Assembly: GCF_014534745.1 (NCBI RefSeq)
Contig: NZ_JACVVP010000009.1
Span: 62,001-126,000 of the forward strand
From: Flammeovirga sp. EKP202
Lineage (GTDB): Bacteria; Bacteroidota; Bacteroidia; Cytophagales; Flammeovirgaceae
Length of the DNA: 64,000 bases
Direction of reading: 5' to 3'
The notes under the pieces are model-generated. The model did no database searches, was not told the DNA's origin, and was given only the letters and a program-made list of their open reading frames with translations. This document shows, one piece after another, positions 18,509-27,917 of this stretch. Made by a program: the position numbers and the translations under genes. Within the stretch, counting starts at the first letter, position 1. The number at the start of each line of letters is the position of its first letter.

Positions 18509-19003
18509 TCAACTCAATTTGAATAACTCAGAAACTTTATCGAGATCAGTAGATGAAGTGACCTCATAAAAATAATTGAGTTGCCATTTTTGAGTTTGTA
18601 TTGCTTGTTTACTTGTTACTACATCCCAAATTGGATAAACTCTAAATCCTCTTTTTCCTTCTTGTTTGTCAGAACCCATTATTCCTTTTTCAATAAGTGT
18701 AGATTTGGGAAAAATAAACTGTCCAAGCCTCATTCCATATTGTACAGTAATGATATAAAAGTCTATTGTATCTGTCGTATGGAAAGGAGTAGTATTTCCT
18801 TTTTCATCTCTTTTCCAAAAAGTTACAAATTGCCCTACTTTTTTGGGAGTGACTTTCGCTTTCCTGTAGGTGATTTCATAACTGTTAAGTTTGAAACGAC
18901 AAGCATCGTATTCTTTTCCTTCTATTTCAGTACTTATTTCGTCGAGAAGAAGGGAGCACTTATCATAAATTGAAGTTTTTATGCTGTTTAGACAATCATT
19001 CAT
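18509..19003 (-). CDS. MepB-family protein
   Basis: A cytoplasmic protein of 164 aa of the MepB family, named after the third gene of the Staphylococcus aureus mepRAB locus; its biochemical function is not known. The family pattern is easy to follow: YDACRFKLNSYEITYRKAKV, TPKKVGQFVTFWKR, PFHTTDTIDFYIITV, GQFIFPKSTLIEKGIMG and GKRGFRVYPIWD. There is no MATE pump or MarR regulator next to it here, unlike in Staphylococcus. It sits between an MBOAT acyltransferase gene (20 bases upstream) and a YciI gene (42 bases downstream), and is probably transcribed with them. The family call is strong; the role is open. Confidence 0.88.
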   Translation of the reverse strand: MNDCLNSIKTSIYDKCSLLLDEISTEIEGKEYDACRFKLNSYEITYRKAKVTPKKVGQFVTFWKRDEKGNTTPFHTTDTIDFYIITVQYGMRLGQFIFPKSTLIEKGIMGSDKQEGKRGFRVYPIWDVVTSKQAIQTQKWQLNYFYEVTSSTDLDKVSELFKLS

Positions 19004-19023
19004 TGGTCTGTTAGATCATTATC

Positions 19024-20529
19024 TTAAAATTGGAAATAGATAAATGGTTGGATCTCAGAAGATCGACTTTGGAAAAGAATAAAACCAATGAAGAAAAGGA
19101 AAGATGCCTTTGCAAAATCAGGCATAGCAATAAATTCAATTGCAATTTTATCTTTCCATGTCTGAGGCATCCAATGTAAAAAGAAACCTAATACCATCAC
19201 TCCAAATACTTGTTTGTAGGCAACAATTACTTCCCAAGCAATTGAAAGATCGATGTTTGTTAAAATCTGATTGATCATACTTTCGGCATGTTGCATATCT
19301 TCAGCTCTAAAATAAATCCACGCATAACACACAAAATGAAATGTCACAAAGCCACCAATAGCTTGTGTAATTGGAGTATTTGGAATTCTTTTTTTTGTGA
19401 TTTCACGCCAAAGTTTATGAACTGCAAGCCCGACACCATGTAGAATACCCCAATAAATAAAACGGAAATGAGCACCATGCCACAAACCTCCCAATACCAT
19501 AGTAATAATCAAATTGATGTAGGTCCTTATTTTTCCTTTTCGATTTCCTCCTAATGGAATATAAAGGTAATCTCTCAAGAAAGACGAAAGGGAAATATGC
19601 CATCTTCTCCAAAAGTCAGTAATATCAGTTGCTTTATAAGGAGAGTTGAAATTTAGCGGAAGCTTAAAACCAAGTAATACTGCAACTCCAATAGCAATGT
19701 CGGTATAACCAGAAAAGTCACAGTAAATTTGAATAGCGTAACCATAGGCTGCCATCAAATTTTCAAAACCTGAGTAAGACCAAGGCGATTCAAATATTCG
19801 ATCTACAAAGTTAATGGAGATATAATCAGAGATTAAAATCTTTTTGATTAACCCACCTGCAATTAAAAATAAAGCATGTCCAAATTCAGTTTCTCTTACT
19901 TTATAAGGTGTATAAATCTGAGGAATAAATTCTGATGCTCTAACAATTGGTCCTGCAACAAGCTGAGGAAAGAAACTTACAAAAAGAGCAAAATCCCAAA
20001 TTGAATCCACAGGTTTTATATCCCCACGATAAATATCTACAGAATAACTAATGGTCTGAAAAGTATAAAAGGAAATTCCAATCGGAAGGAAAATATTGGT
20101 AGTGTCCATAGCAGTTCCAAAAACTGAATTGAGGAAAACAGCCAAGTAATTTTCTTGTTCTAAATCTAAATGAAATAATTCATTGACGCCTTCAGTAAAG
20201 AAGAAAGTATATTTAAAATAGGCTAGCAAACTGAGGTTAATCAGTGCACTCAGGAAGACTAATTTCTTTCTTTTGGATGGGTTTGTTGAATTGAAAATAG
20301 CATCGCCTATATAGTAATCCACTATTGTTGAAAATATCAGTAAGACAAAATAGAAGCCACTTGACATATAATAAAAATACAAACTAGCACAAAGTAACAA
20401 GAAGTTCCTGGCGGTTATATTTTTATAGATAAACTGATAAGTGATGATGATCGCTCCAAATAGTACCCAAAAAATGACTTGTGTAAAAAGTAATGGGCTA
20501 TTTTCTGAATAGGTAACCAATTCAAGCAT
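19024..20529 (-). CDS. MBOAT-family O-acyltransferase (AlgI-like)
   Basis: A multi-pass inner-membrane protein that, by family, passes acyl (usually acetyl) groups to an extracytoplasmic acceptor such as a polysaccharide. It has the AlgI layout: N-terminal helices, FLPIGISFYTFQTISYSVDIYRG (about 150), FFPQLVAGPIVR (~190), IQIYCDFSGYTDIAIG (~270), TDFWRRWHISLSSFLRDYLYIPLGG (~310-330) and the catalytic-His block LGGLWHGAHFRFIYWGILHG near 345-365. Length 501 aa is usual. AlgI proteins normally work with an AlgJ/AlgX-like SGNH partner encoded nearby; none is seen here. MepB and YciI genes follow on the same strand. The acceptor is unknown, though the neighbouring flippase hints at an exopolysaccharide. 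Confidence 0.92.
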   Translation of the reverse strand: MLELVTYSENSPLLFTQVIFWVLFGAIIITYQFIYKNITARNFLLLCASLYFYYMSSGFYFVLLIFSTIVDYYIGDAIFNSTNPSKRKKLVFLSALINLSLLAYFKYTFFFTEGVNELFHLDLEQENYLAVFLNSVFGTAMDTTNIFLPIGISFYTFQTISYSVDIYRGDIKPVDSIWDFALFVSFFPQLVAGPIVRASEFIPQIYTPYKVRETEFGHALFLIAGGLIKKILISDYISINFVDRIFESPWSYSGFENLMAAYGYAIQIYCDFSGYTDIAIGVAVLLGFKLPLNFNSPYKATDITDFWRRWHISLSSFLRDYLYIPLGGNRKGKIRTYINLIITMVLGGLWHGAHFRFIYWGILHGVGLAVHKLWREITKKRIPNTPITQAIGGFVTFHFVCYAWIYFRAEDMQHAESMINQILTNIDLSIAWEVIVAYKQVFGVMVLGFFLHWMPQTWKDKIAIEFIAMPDFAKASFLFFIGFILFQSRSSEIQPFIYFQF

Positions 20530-20720
20530 TCGTCTGTAAGATTATTTCAAAAAAATAGAATTCAAAAAGTCAACTTCACCGAAGTTACCGCATTTATGAA
20601 TATAAACGCAAAAGTGCTCTCTTTTTTTGAAAAAAAAGAATATTGAGAATAGAATAATTCTAATAATTCCTTTTTGATAATTAACTTCGGAGGGATTAAA
20701 GTGAAAAATTAAGTAGTACG

Positions 20721-22127
20721 ATGGCAAAGAAAGTAAAGACGGCCTATTTCTGTCAACATTGTGGTTTTGAATCACCAAAATGGCAAGGGAAATGCCCGTC
20801 GTGTAATGAATGGAATTCATTTGTAGAGGAAGTAATTCAAGACGAAACGCCAAAGAAGGGAAGTTGGAAAATGACTTCTAGTAATGATAGAAGTGGAGGG
20901 TATGTTAATTCTAAACAGGAAACATCAAAGCCCGTAAAAATAAATGAGGTGAAATACGAAAAAGAAGGTCGTATTGTTACTCAAGATGAAGAATTAAACA
21001 GAGTATTAGGGGGAGGTATTGTTCAAGGATCAGCTGTCATGATTGGTGGTGAACCTGGTATTGGTAAATCAACCTTGATGCTTCAGATTGCACTATCTTT
21101 AAAAGATAAGCAAGTTTTATATGTATCAGGAGAAGAAAGTGGTCAACAAATTAGACAACGAGCAGAGAGGTTGCCTTTCTCTTCGGAAGAAACCTATGTG
21201 TTGACCGAAACAGATACTTCGAAGATATTCGCTCATGTTGAGAAAATGACGCCTGACGTAATAGTCATTGACTCCATCCAGACGCTGGTTTCACCATTAT
21301 TGGAAGCCGCAGCAGGTAGTGTTTCTCAAGTAAAAGAATGTGCGGCTGAGATGATCCGTTTTGCAAAAGATACGGGGACGCCAGTATTGATGATTGGTCA
21401 CATTACGAAAGAAGGAAGTTTGGCAGGACCTAAAGTATTGGAACATATGGTAGATACTGTTTTGCAATTTGAAGGGGATCGACACATGAGTTACCGTATT
21501 CTAAGGACAATTAAAAATAGATTTGGCTCTACTTCAGAATTAGGAATCTATGAGATGATTGCAAGTGGTTTAAGAGAAGTGAGTAATCCTTCAGAAATAT
21601 TGCTTTCTCAAAGAGATGACGGATTGAGTGGAGTGGCAATTGGTACAGTTATGGAAGGTAATAGACCGTTGTTAGTAGAAATTCAGTCATTGGTTACGCC
21701 ATCTGTCTACGGTAATCCTCAAAGAAGTCCTACAGGATATGACTCTAAAAGGTTAAATATGCTTCTGGCTGTTTTAGAAAAAAGAAGTGGTTATAAACTT
21801 AATTTTTCCGATGTTTTTCTAAATGTTGCAGGTGGATTAAGAGTAGAAGATCCGGCTATTGATTTAGCAGTAGTTGCATCTTTAATTTCTTCCTTTGAAG
21901 ATATATCTATTGAATCTACTACATGTTTAGCAGCAGAAGTTGGTTTAGGTGGTGAAGTGAGAGCGGTGTCAAGAATTGAAAATAGAATAGTAGAGGCAGA
22001 GAAGTTAGGGTTTAAAGAAATGTATATTTCGAAATACAATGTGAAAGGCCTCGATCTCAAAAAGTATAAAATGAAAGTGGTTCCTGTTGGAACAGTAGCC
22101 GAAATGGCAGAAAAGTTATTTACTTAG
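20721..22127 (+). CDS. radA: DNA repair protein RadA
   Basis: RecA-related ATPase that promotes branch migration of recombination intermediates and D-loop extension. All hallmarks are present: the N-terminal zinc finger CQHCGFESPKWQGKCPSCNEW (CX2C...CX2C, residues 10-28), Walker A GGEPGIGKSTL (about 110-120), the RadA-specific KNRFG motif near 264 (TIKNRFGSTSELG), and a C-terminal Lon-protease-like domain (about 330-468, starting NPQRSPTGYDSKRL). Length 468 aa is full. The stop is 5 bases before the next gene, so radA leads a run with the PorE-like gene and a small unknown gene. The upstream region is divergent from the MBOAT gene, with only a near-match promoter (TAACTTCG). Confidence 0.97.
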   Translation: MAKKVKTAYFCQHCGFESPKWQGKCPSCNEWNSFVEEVIQDETPKKGSWKMTSSNDRSGGYVNSKQETSKPVKINEVKYEKEGRIVTQDEELNRVLGGGIVQGSAVMIGGEPGIGKSTLMLQIALSLKDKQVLYVSGEESGQQIRQRAERLPFSSEETYVLTETDTSKIFAHVEKMTPDVIVIDSIQTLVSPLLEAAAGSVSQVKECAAEMIRFAKDTGTPVLMIGHITKEGSLAGPKVLEHMVDTVLQFEGDRHMSYRILRTIKNRFGSTSELGIYEMIASGLREVSNPSEILLSQRDDGLSGVAIGTVMEGNRPLLVEIQSLVTPSVYGNPQRSPTGYDSKRLNMLLAVLEKRSGYKLNFSDVFLNVAGGLRVEDPAIDLAVVASLISSFEDISIESTTCLAAEVGLGGEVRAVSRIENRIVEAEKLGFKEMYISKYNVKGLDLKKYKMKVVPVGTVAEMAEKLFT

Positions 22128-22132
22128 ATTCA

Positions 22133-24031
22133 ATGAAAAAAAGCTTAGTACTTATTCAATTGCTTCTTGTTTTGTCTTCGACTGTTTTTGGACAATCGTC
22201 AAAATCAGTGAAACTTTTTCAAAAAGGAGAAAAGGCAGTGGCTGAAAGAAATTTTGGTGAAGCCAAAGTTTACCTCGAAAAATCTATTGCAGAGGATAAT
22301 ACCAATGGCGATAGTTACTATTTATTAGCCTATTTAAATATCCTTGAAAAGGACTATGAAAGTGCCAGGCAACTGTATAGAGAGTTGATGGAATGCTGTA
22401 GTAAGAATGCAAAGTTCATGTTAGCTCACTTATCTTTAGCGGAATATGAATGGTCTTTGGGAAACTATGAGAAAGCAATTGGATATGCTGAATCTTTTTT
22501 AGCTTTTAATCCAACTAGAAGGCAGTATAGAGAAGTAAAGAGGGCCAATAAAATTTTGGCGTCATCGAATTATGCATTACAGCACATACATATTGTATTG
22601 CCTTACTCTTATGAAAATATTGGTGATCAGGTCAATGTGAAAGATCAACAATATTTTCCAGCAATTACTGCTGATGGAAAAGAACTTTACTTTACAGCTC
22701 GCAATGAAAGAGAAAATGAGGACATATTTAAGTCAAGCTTTTTTAATGAAGAATGGTCAGCTCCCCAAAAGGTCGAAGAGTTAAATACACCTTTTAATGA
22801 AGGAACTTGTTCTATCTCTGCGGATGGGACCATTATGATTTTCACTTCTTGTGAATCTACAAGGGAAAGAATGGGTTATGGGAGTTGTGATTTATTTATT
22901 ACTCAAAAAGTAGGTGATCGATGGTCTAAACCGCAAAACTTAGGACCCAGTATTAATTCACGAGATTGGGAGTCGCAACCTTCCTTGTCAGCGGATGGAA
23001 GAACGCTTTATTTCGTATCTGACCGAAAAGGAGGGTATGGTAAAAAAGATATATGGGTTTCTCACCTGAATGCTTACAATGAATGGACACCAGCCGAGAA
23101 TTTAGGAGAAACTATCAATACTTATGACGATGACATCTCACCTTATATTCATTCTAATGGACATACCCTCTATTTTTCTTCAGAAGGACATTTAGGTTTT
23201 GGAGGCTTGGACCTTTTTAAATCAGAAAAAGATGGACCGAATTGGACTACTCCAAAAAATTTAGGTTATCCCATCAATGATCATGCAGACCAAGTTTCAT
23301 TAGTAGTTTCTGCCGATGGCAAAAAGGGATACTTTTCTAAAGAACATATTGAAGGCAATAAAAGAACCAGTAAGATTGTATCCTTTGATCTTCCTGAAGA
23401 AATTATTCCTCAATCTTTAAGTACTTATTTAAAAGGTGTCGTTTATGATGCGATCACTAAAACACCCATCAAGGCTCAGTTAGAATTAAAGCTTTTAGAC
23501 AAAGTAGAAACAGAATCAAAGGTGTTGTCAGATGGAGAAACAGGTAAATACCTTATCGTTTTAAACCAAAATGAAGAATACGCATTACATGTATCAAAAC
23601 CAGGATATTTGTTTCAAAGTTTAACTTTTGATATGCATAATGCAGGTGTGGAAGGTGTCACTTTAGATATTTTTCTCCAAAGAGTAGATCATGGAACGAA
23701 CATCACACTGAGCAATATCTTTTTTAATTCTAATGAATATGTATTGCAAAAGAAAAGTGATGTGGAATTGAATAAGATCAAAGACTTTTTGATTTTAAAC
23801 CCAAGCTTAAGTGTGGAAATCTCTGGACATACAGATGACATTGGTACCAACCAATATAATTTGGATCTGTCGCAAAAAAGAGCTGAAGCGGTTACAAACT
23901 ATCTAATTCAAAGGGGTATTGACTCAAGCAGGTTGAAAGCAGTGGGGTATGGGGAAAAGAAACCTATAGCTGATAACAATACAGAGTTAGGGAGAAAAGA
24001 GAACAGGAGGATAGAGTTTGAGATTTTGTAG
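22133..24031 (+). CDS. OmpA-family TPR/beta-propeller protein (PorE-like)
   Basis: An exported envelope protein with the four-part order known for PorE of the type IX secretion system: signal peptide (1-20, ending VFGQ), TPRs (about 25-150), a PD40 propeller (about 170-420, blades such as ADGKELYFTAR, SADGTIMIFTS, SADGRTLYFVSD, SNGHTLYFSSE), a carboxypeptidase-regulatory-like beta domain (about 430-515) and a C-terminal OmpA peptidoglycan-binding domain (about 520-632, VEISGHTDDIGTNQYNLDLSQKRAEA in two pieces). The OmpA end has the conserved D and R that bind diaminopimelate. Unlike PorE of Porphyromonas it has no lipobox Cys. Paralogues with the same plan are common in Bacteroidota, so a T9SS role is likely but not certain. 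It is close behind radA (5 bases). Confidence 0.88.
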   Translation: MKKSLVLIQLLLVLSSTVFGQSSKSVKLFQKGEKAVAERNFGEAKVYLEKSIAEDNTNGDSYYLLAYLNILEKDYESARQLYRELMECCSKNAKFMLAHLSLAEYEWSLGNYEKAIGYAESFLAFNPTRRQYREVKRANKILASSNYALQHIHIVLPYSYENIGDQVNVKDQQYFPAITADGKELYFTARNERENEDIFKSSFFNEEWSAPQKVEELNTPFNEGTCSISADGTIMIFTSCESTRERMGYGSCDLFITQKVGDRWSKPQNLGPSINSRDWESQPSLSADGRTLYFVSDRKGGYGKKDIWVSHLNAYNEWTPAENLGETINTYDDDISPYIHSNGHTLYFSSEGHLGFGGLDLFKSEKDGPNWTTPKNLGYPINDHADQVSLVVSADGKKGYFSKEHIEGNKRTSKIVSFDLPEEIIPQSLSTYLKGVVYDAITKTPIKAQLELKLLDKVETESKVLSDGETGKYLIVLNQNEEYALHVSKPGYLFQSLTFDMHNAGVEGVTLDIFLQRVDHGTNITLSNIFFNSNEYVLQKKSDVELNKIKDFLILNPSLSVEISGHTDDIGTNQYNLDLSQKRAEAVTNYLIQRGIDSSRLKAVGYGEKKPIADNNTELGRKENRRIEFEIL

Positions 24032-24035
24032 AATC

Positions 24036-24794
24036 ATGAAAAATCAAGTAGACCAAGAAGAAAAAGTAATTGAATCTTTCATTTCATTGTTTGAAGATGA
24101 TCTAACTTTAATAGAGCGAACTTTAGAGGATAAACCAGATAGGGTAGTTAAATATCAAGGCAAAAAAGTTGGAATAGAGATTACAGAACTTTACAGAGAA
24201 TTTAATGGTAAACCTGTTTCTGAAATTGATGCTTTTAGAACAAAGTTTTCGACAAAAGCATTTGAGTATTATTTATCATTCGATTTGGAACAGAATCATT
24301 CTTTTTCTCTTAGGTTTTGTAATACCCATTTAATTACAAAGAACAATGAAAGAAAAGTTCTTGAAGAGGTCAAAAGATGTATGAAATATATTATTGAATT
24401 AGAGCTTTTTAAAGCTCATCAACCAATGAGGATTGAATATATACATCCTCTTAATGCCGAAACACCTCAACTACCTAAAGAAATAAAGGCCATACACTTT
24501 TATCCATTAAAGAAGCAACATAAAAGTTATTTAAGCCAAGGAGGAGGAGGAGTACAACCAAACTTATCTTCTGAGAAATCATTCTTTAAGGATTCCTTAA
24601 AAGTTAAAGATTCGAAGATAGAAGGATATGAAGAATGTGATGAATACTGGTTACTCTTCAATGAAAAACATAGTATAAACATTGGTTGTTTCGATAAACT
24701 CGATATAGATGATTTTGAGACAAAATACAATAGAGTATATGTATTAAGACCATTTAGTGATGAAAACGGTAAGCGATTGATAAGAATGAAATAA
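24036..24794 (+). CDS. Unknown protein, possible PD-(D/E)XK-like fold
   Basis: Cytoplasmic protein of 252 aa from ATG 24036, 4 bases after the PorE-like stop; an earlier in-frame ATG at 24018 would overlap that gene by 14 bases. I do not recognise the family. Residues 24-50 read DRVVKYQGKKVGIEITELYRE, a strand-turn-strand with an E-x-T motif as in some restriction-endonuclease-like folds where I-E-h-T replaces E-x-K. A glycine-rich patch, QGGGGVQP, sits near 170. The C-terminal half has YWLLFNEKHSINIGCFDKLD and ends basic. With radA two genes upstream a DNA-related task is imaginable, but the PorE-like gene lies between. No signal peptide or membrane helix. The fold guess rests on one motif only. 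Confidence 0.6.
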   Translation: MKNQVDQEEKVIESFISLFEDDLTLIERTLEDKPDRVVKYQGKKVGIEITELYREFNGKPVSEIDAFRTKFSTKAFEYYLSFDLEQNHSFSLRFCNTHLITKNNERKVLEEVKRCMKYIIELELFKAHQPMRIEYIHPLNAETPQLPKEIKAIHFYPLKKQHKSYLSQGGGGVQPNLSSEKSFFKDSLKVKDSKIEGYEECDEYWLLFNEKHSINIGCFDKLDIDDFETKYNRVYVLRPFSDENGKRLIRMK

Positions 24795-24900
24795 TTTCTT
24801 GTTTAAGTAACTAATACCTTTTTCTTATAAGAACCTCATCAACCAATTATTTAGATTAACCGTTTTTTACTAATTTGCGAAAAAAAATTAGCAGAGAAAG

Positions 24901-26805
24901 ATGAATTTAATATCAGTTGATAGTGCAACTAAATATTGGGGAGAAAAACCTCTCTATGAAAATATAAGCTTTGGGATTCAAAAAGGACAAAAAGTAGCAT
25001 TAGTAGCAAAAAACGGTGGAGGTAAGTCCACTTTACTGAATGCTATTGTTGGGAATCAGTCCTTGGATAGTGGGACGATAGCTATCAATAAAGATATTAC
25101 CGTTGGTTTATTAGAACAAGAACCTCAATTTGATCCAGAGCAATCCGTTTTGGATTATGTACTTTCAAGTGATTCGCCAATTATTACGGCAGTTCGTGAG
25201 TACGAAAAAGCATTAGCAGACAGTGGTGCAGATTATTCAGATGCTACTTTAAAGCAATTGGATAAGGCGACACAGAAAATGGAAGAATTGAAAGCGTGGG
25301 ATGCGGAAGCGAGAGTGAAGCAAATTCTTACAGCTTTTAAAATTGAAGATTTATCTGCTCCAATGAAATCACTTTCGGGTGGTCAACAAAAGAGGGTGGC
25401 ATTAAGTAAAATCTTAATTGAAGAGCCTGGTTTATTGATTCTTGATGAGCCTACCAACCACCTTGACTTAGATATGATCGAATGGCTGGAAGAGTATTTG
25501 ACAAGAGCAAAATTGTCGATTCTTCTAGTAACGCACGATAGATATTTCTTAGACCGTATTTGTAATGAAATCTTAGAATTAGAAGACGGTGTAATCTATA
25601 ATCATAAAGGAAATTATTCTTACTATATCGAGAAGAAAGCAGAAAGAGAAGCCAATCACGCGGCAACAGTAGATAAGGCGAAGAACTTAATGCGTAAAGA
25701 ACTCGATTGGGTAAGAAGAATGCCAAAAGCAAGAGGTACAAAGCAGAAATTCAGAATGGATGCTTTCCATGATTTGAAGAAAACAGCAAAGAGTGGAAAG
25801 ACGGAAGAGAAAGCTGAAATAGCTGTAAACATGTCTCGTTTAGGAAAGAAAATCCTAGAGTTTGAAGGGGTTAACAAAGCTTTTGGTGATAAGAAAATCG
25901 TAGATGATTTCTCTTATGTCTTCAAGCGTAAGGAACGTGTCGGTATCGTTGGTAAAAATGGTGTCGGAAAGTCTACTTTCCTAAATATGTTAACGGGAAG
26001 CGAGTCGATCGATTCCGGGACAATTACAAAAGGTGAAACGATTGTTTATGGATATTATACTCAAAAGGGTCTTTCTTTTGCTGAAGATATCAAAGTAATT
26101 GATGTCGTTCGTGATATTACTGAAAATCACGCAATGTCAGATGGTGCTACACTGACACCTCTTCAATTATTGAATCGATTCCTTTTCACTCCAGAAAAAC
26201 AACATTCGTACATCTCTACATTGAGTGGAGGAGAGCGTAAAAGATTGTATTTGTGTACTGTTTTATTACGAAATCCTAATTTTTTAATACTTGACGAGCC
26301 TACCAATGACTTGGATATCCCTACTTTAAGCGTTTTGGAAGACTTTTTGGAAGAGTTCCAAGGATGTGTTATTGTTGTAACACACGACAGGTACTTTATG
26401 GATAAATTGGTCGATCATTTATTTGTTTTTGAAGGCAATGGAGTGATCAAAGATTTCAATGGCAAGTATTCTGAATACAGAGCTTACATGGATGAACAGG
26501 AGCGTTTGAAAAAGATTGCTGCTCGTGAAGAAAAAGAGAAAAAGCTACAGCAAGAAAAGAAAGAACGTCCAAAAACAACCACTAAAAAGCTTTCTTTCAA
26601 AGAAAAACAGGAATACGAAGCCTTAGAAAAAGAAATTGAAGTACTTGAAGAGGAAAAGGAAAATTTAGAAAGTAAATTATCAGATGGTTCAGTCACTGAC
26701 GTTGATGAAATCAGAGAGATTTCTGAAAGACTCGGTGTGGTGATGGAAGAAGCTGACGATAAGATGATGCGATGGATGGAATTAGACGAAATAGCCAATG
26801 GCTGA
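24901..26805 (+). CDS. ABC-F family ATPase (Uup-like)
   Basis: Soluble tandem ABC ATPase of the ABC-F family; these act on ribosomes or, for Uup, in DNA/translation quality control, not in transport. Two ABC domains are seen: Walker A KNGGGKST (about 36-43) with LSGGQQKR (~159) and LLILDEPTNHLD (~180); then Walker A KNGVGKST (~350) with LSGGERKR (~442) and ILDEPTNDLD (~465). Between them is the charged interdomain linker (about 240-320, WVRRMPKARGTKQKFR) typical of ABC-F. A C-terminal coiled coil (about 540-634) marks the Uup subgroup. The first Walker A has Gly-Gly where most have Ser/Cys-Gly, which is tolerated. The next gene starts 34 bases inside its 3' end, so translation is probably coupled. 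Confidence 0.94.
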   Translation: MNLISVDSATKYWGEKPLYENISFGIQKGQKVALVAKNGGGKSTLLNAIVGNQSLDSGTIAINKDITVGLLEQEPQFDPEQSVLDYVLSSDSPIITAVREYEKALADSGADYSDATLKQLDKATQKMEELKAWDAEARVKQILTAFKIEDLSAPMKSLSGGQQKRVALSKILIEEPGLLILDEPTNHLDLDMIEWLEEYLTRAKLSILLVTHDRYFLDRICNEILELEDGVIYNHKGNYSYYIEKKAEREANHAATVDKAKNLMRKELDWVRRMPKARGTKQKFRMDAFHDLKKTAKSGKTEEKAEIAVNMSRLGKKILEFEGVNKAFGDKKIVDDFSYVFKRKERVGIVGKNGVGKSTFLNMLTGSESIDSGTITKGETIVYGYYTQKGLSFAEDIKVIDVVRDITENHAMSDGATLTPLQLLNRFLFTPEKQHSYISTLSGGERKRLYLCTVLLRNPNFLILDEPTNDLDIPTLSVLEDFLEEFQGCVIVVTHDRYFMDKLVDHLFVFEGNGVIKDFNGKYSEYRAYMDEQERLKKIAAREEKEKKLQQEKKERPKTTTKKLSFKEKQEYEALEKEIEVLEEEKENLESKLSDGSVTDVDEIREISERLGVVMEEADDKMMRWMELDEIANG

Positions 26806-27917
26806 TAGTTTTTATATTATTTTTTACCGTTGATGGGTGGGCACAGTCTGCCCATCAACTGTATTTTCGTGCCTCTTATCGTGATGTAGATCAAGTCTTT
26901 TTTGATTCTACAAAACATTTTTTTACCCTTCCCATGGATTATGGTCAATTCGAAATCAATGAATTGCCCGAAGCCAAAGAAATTAGCCGCTTACAGATTG
27001 ATTCTGTTCAATTAGTATATACAGATCATCCCAAAAACTTTGACTTTTCAAAACTTAATACCAACAGAATAGAACAGTTTACCCATTGGTTTGATGGATC
27101 TATTGATGATCCTATTATTCGTTGGAGAATTATACGTCAGACCAAAGGAGAAACCAAAGCAGACTTTGAGGCTATGTTTCATGGAATTGTAGCTTATTAT
27201 AGTTTACGTCCACGAAAACCTTTATTGCCAGAACAAGAAGTCATTCGTAAAAAGAATATTGATAAGAAGTTCGAACACCTTGTTAAGAAAAAGCTAAAGG
27301 TGGAAGATGAACTTATTCATATCACCTCAGAAGTCTTTGAAAAGAATAGAGATAATTGGAATAAAGCCGTTATTGTCAGTGATTGGACTGGTAGTATGTA
27401 TCCTTATACTATTGATTTATTGTCGTGGTTGATCAAAGAAAGAGCACAAGATCAGGTGATTGGTTTTGTTTTCTTCAATGATGGAGATACTAAAATTACC
27501 TCACAAAAAAGCATCGGTAAAACAGGTGGTATTTATACAATAAGAGATAGTAGAGTAATTCCTGTTTTTAATTTGATGACCAAAGTAAAAAACAATGGAG
27601 ATGGAGGAGATCTACCTGAAAACGATATTGAAGCAATCATTAATGCTCAAAACGAGTTTAAAGATGGCAACACATTTATTTTAGTAGCAGATAATAATTC
27701 CGTTATACGAGATCTTTCTTTGATTTCCCAAGTCAAGCACCCCATTGAAATAATCTTGAACAGAGCTGATTTGAATTCTAAAGGCTTACCAATTGTGTTG
27801 AAGGATTATGTTGACTTAGCCTTAAAAACATCAGGAAGCATCTATGTAGAAGGTCAGGAATTTAAATCAAGAAAAGCTTTGTTGTCACTTCCAACGAAAA
27901 GATTGACCAATCAATAA
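26772..27917 (+). CDS. Exported von Willebrand A-like domain protein
   Basis: An exported protein of 381 aa, function unknown. Residues 1-25 form a signal peptide (LIVFILFFTVDGWAQ). The central part has a charged helix, then from about residue 198 AVIVSDWTGSMYPYTIDLLSW, which fits the metal-ion site of a vWA domain in the form D-x-T-x-S instead of D-x-S-x-S. The following VIGFVFFNDGD and NTFILVADNNSVIRDL are in the right places for strands beta-2 and beta-4. The ATG at 26772 lies inside the end of the ABC-F gene and overlaps it by 34 bases. No other ATG would keep the signal peptide. Its stop overlaps the GNAT start by one base (TAATG). The vWA call is from motif and strand order. Confidence 0.72.
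   Translation: MDGIRRNSQWLIVFILFFTVDGWAQSAHQLYFRASYRDVDQVFFDSTKHFFTLPMDYGQFEINELPEAKEISRLQIDSVQLVYTDHPKNFDFSKLNTNRIEQFTHWFDGSIDDPIIRWRIIRQTKGETKADFEAMFHGIVAYYSLRPRKPLLPEQEVIRKKNIDKKFEHLVKKKLKVEDELIHITSEVFEKNRDNWNKAVIVSDWTGSMYPYTIDLLSWLIKERAQDQVIGFVFFNDGDTKITSQKSIGKTGGIYTIRDSRVIPVFNLMTKVKNNGDGGDLPENDIEAIINAQNEFKDGNTFILVADNNSVIRDLSLISQVKHPIEIILNRADLNSKGLPIVLKDYVDLALKTSGSIYVEGQEFKSRKALLSLPTKRLTNQ

Noticed and set aside
20542-20853. 103-aa minus-strand frame across the radA start
   Set aside because: It covers the zinc finger of RadA on the opposite strand and shows no family motif.
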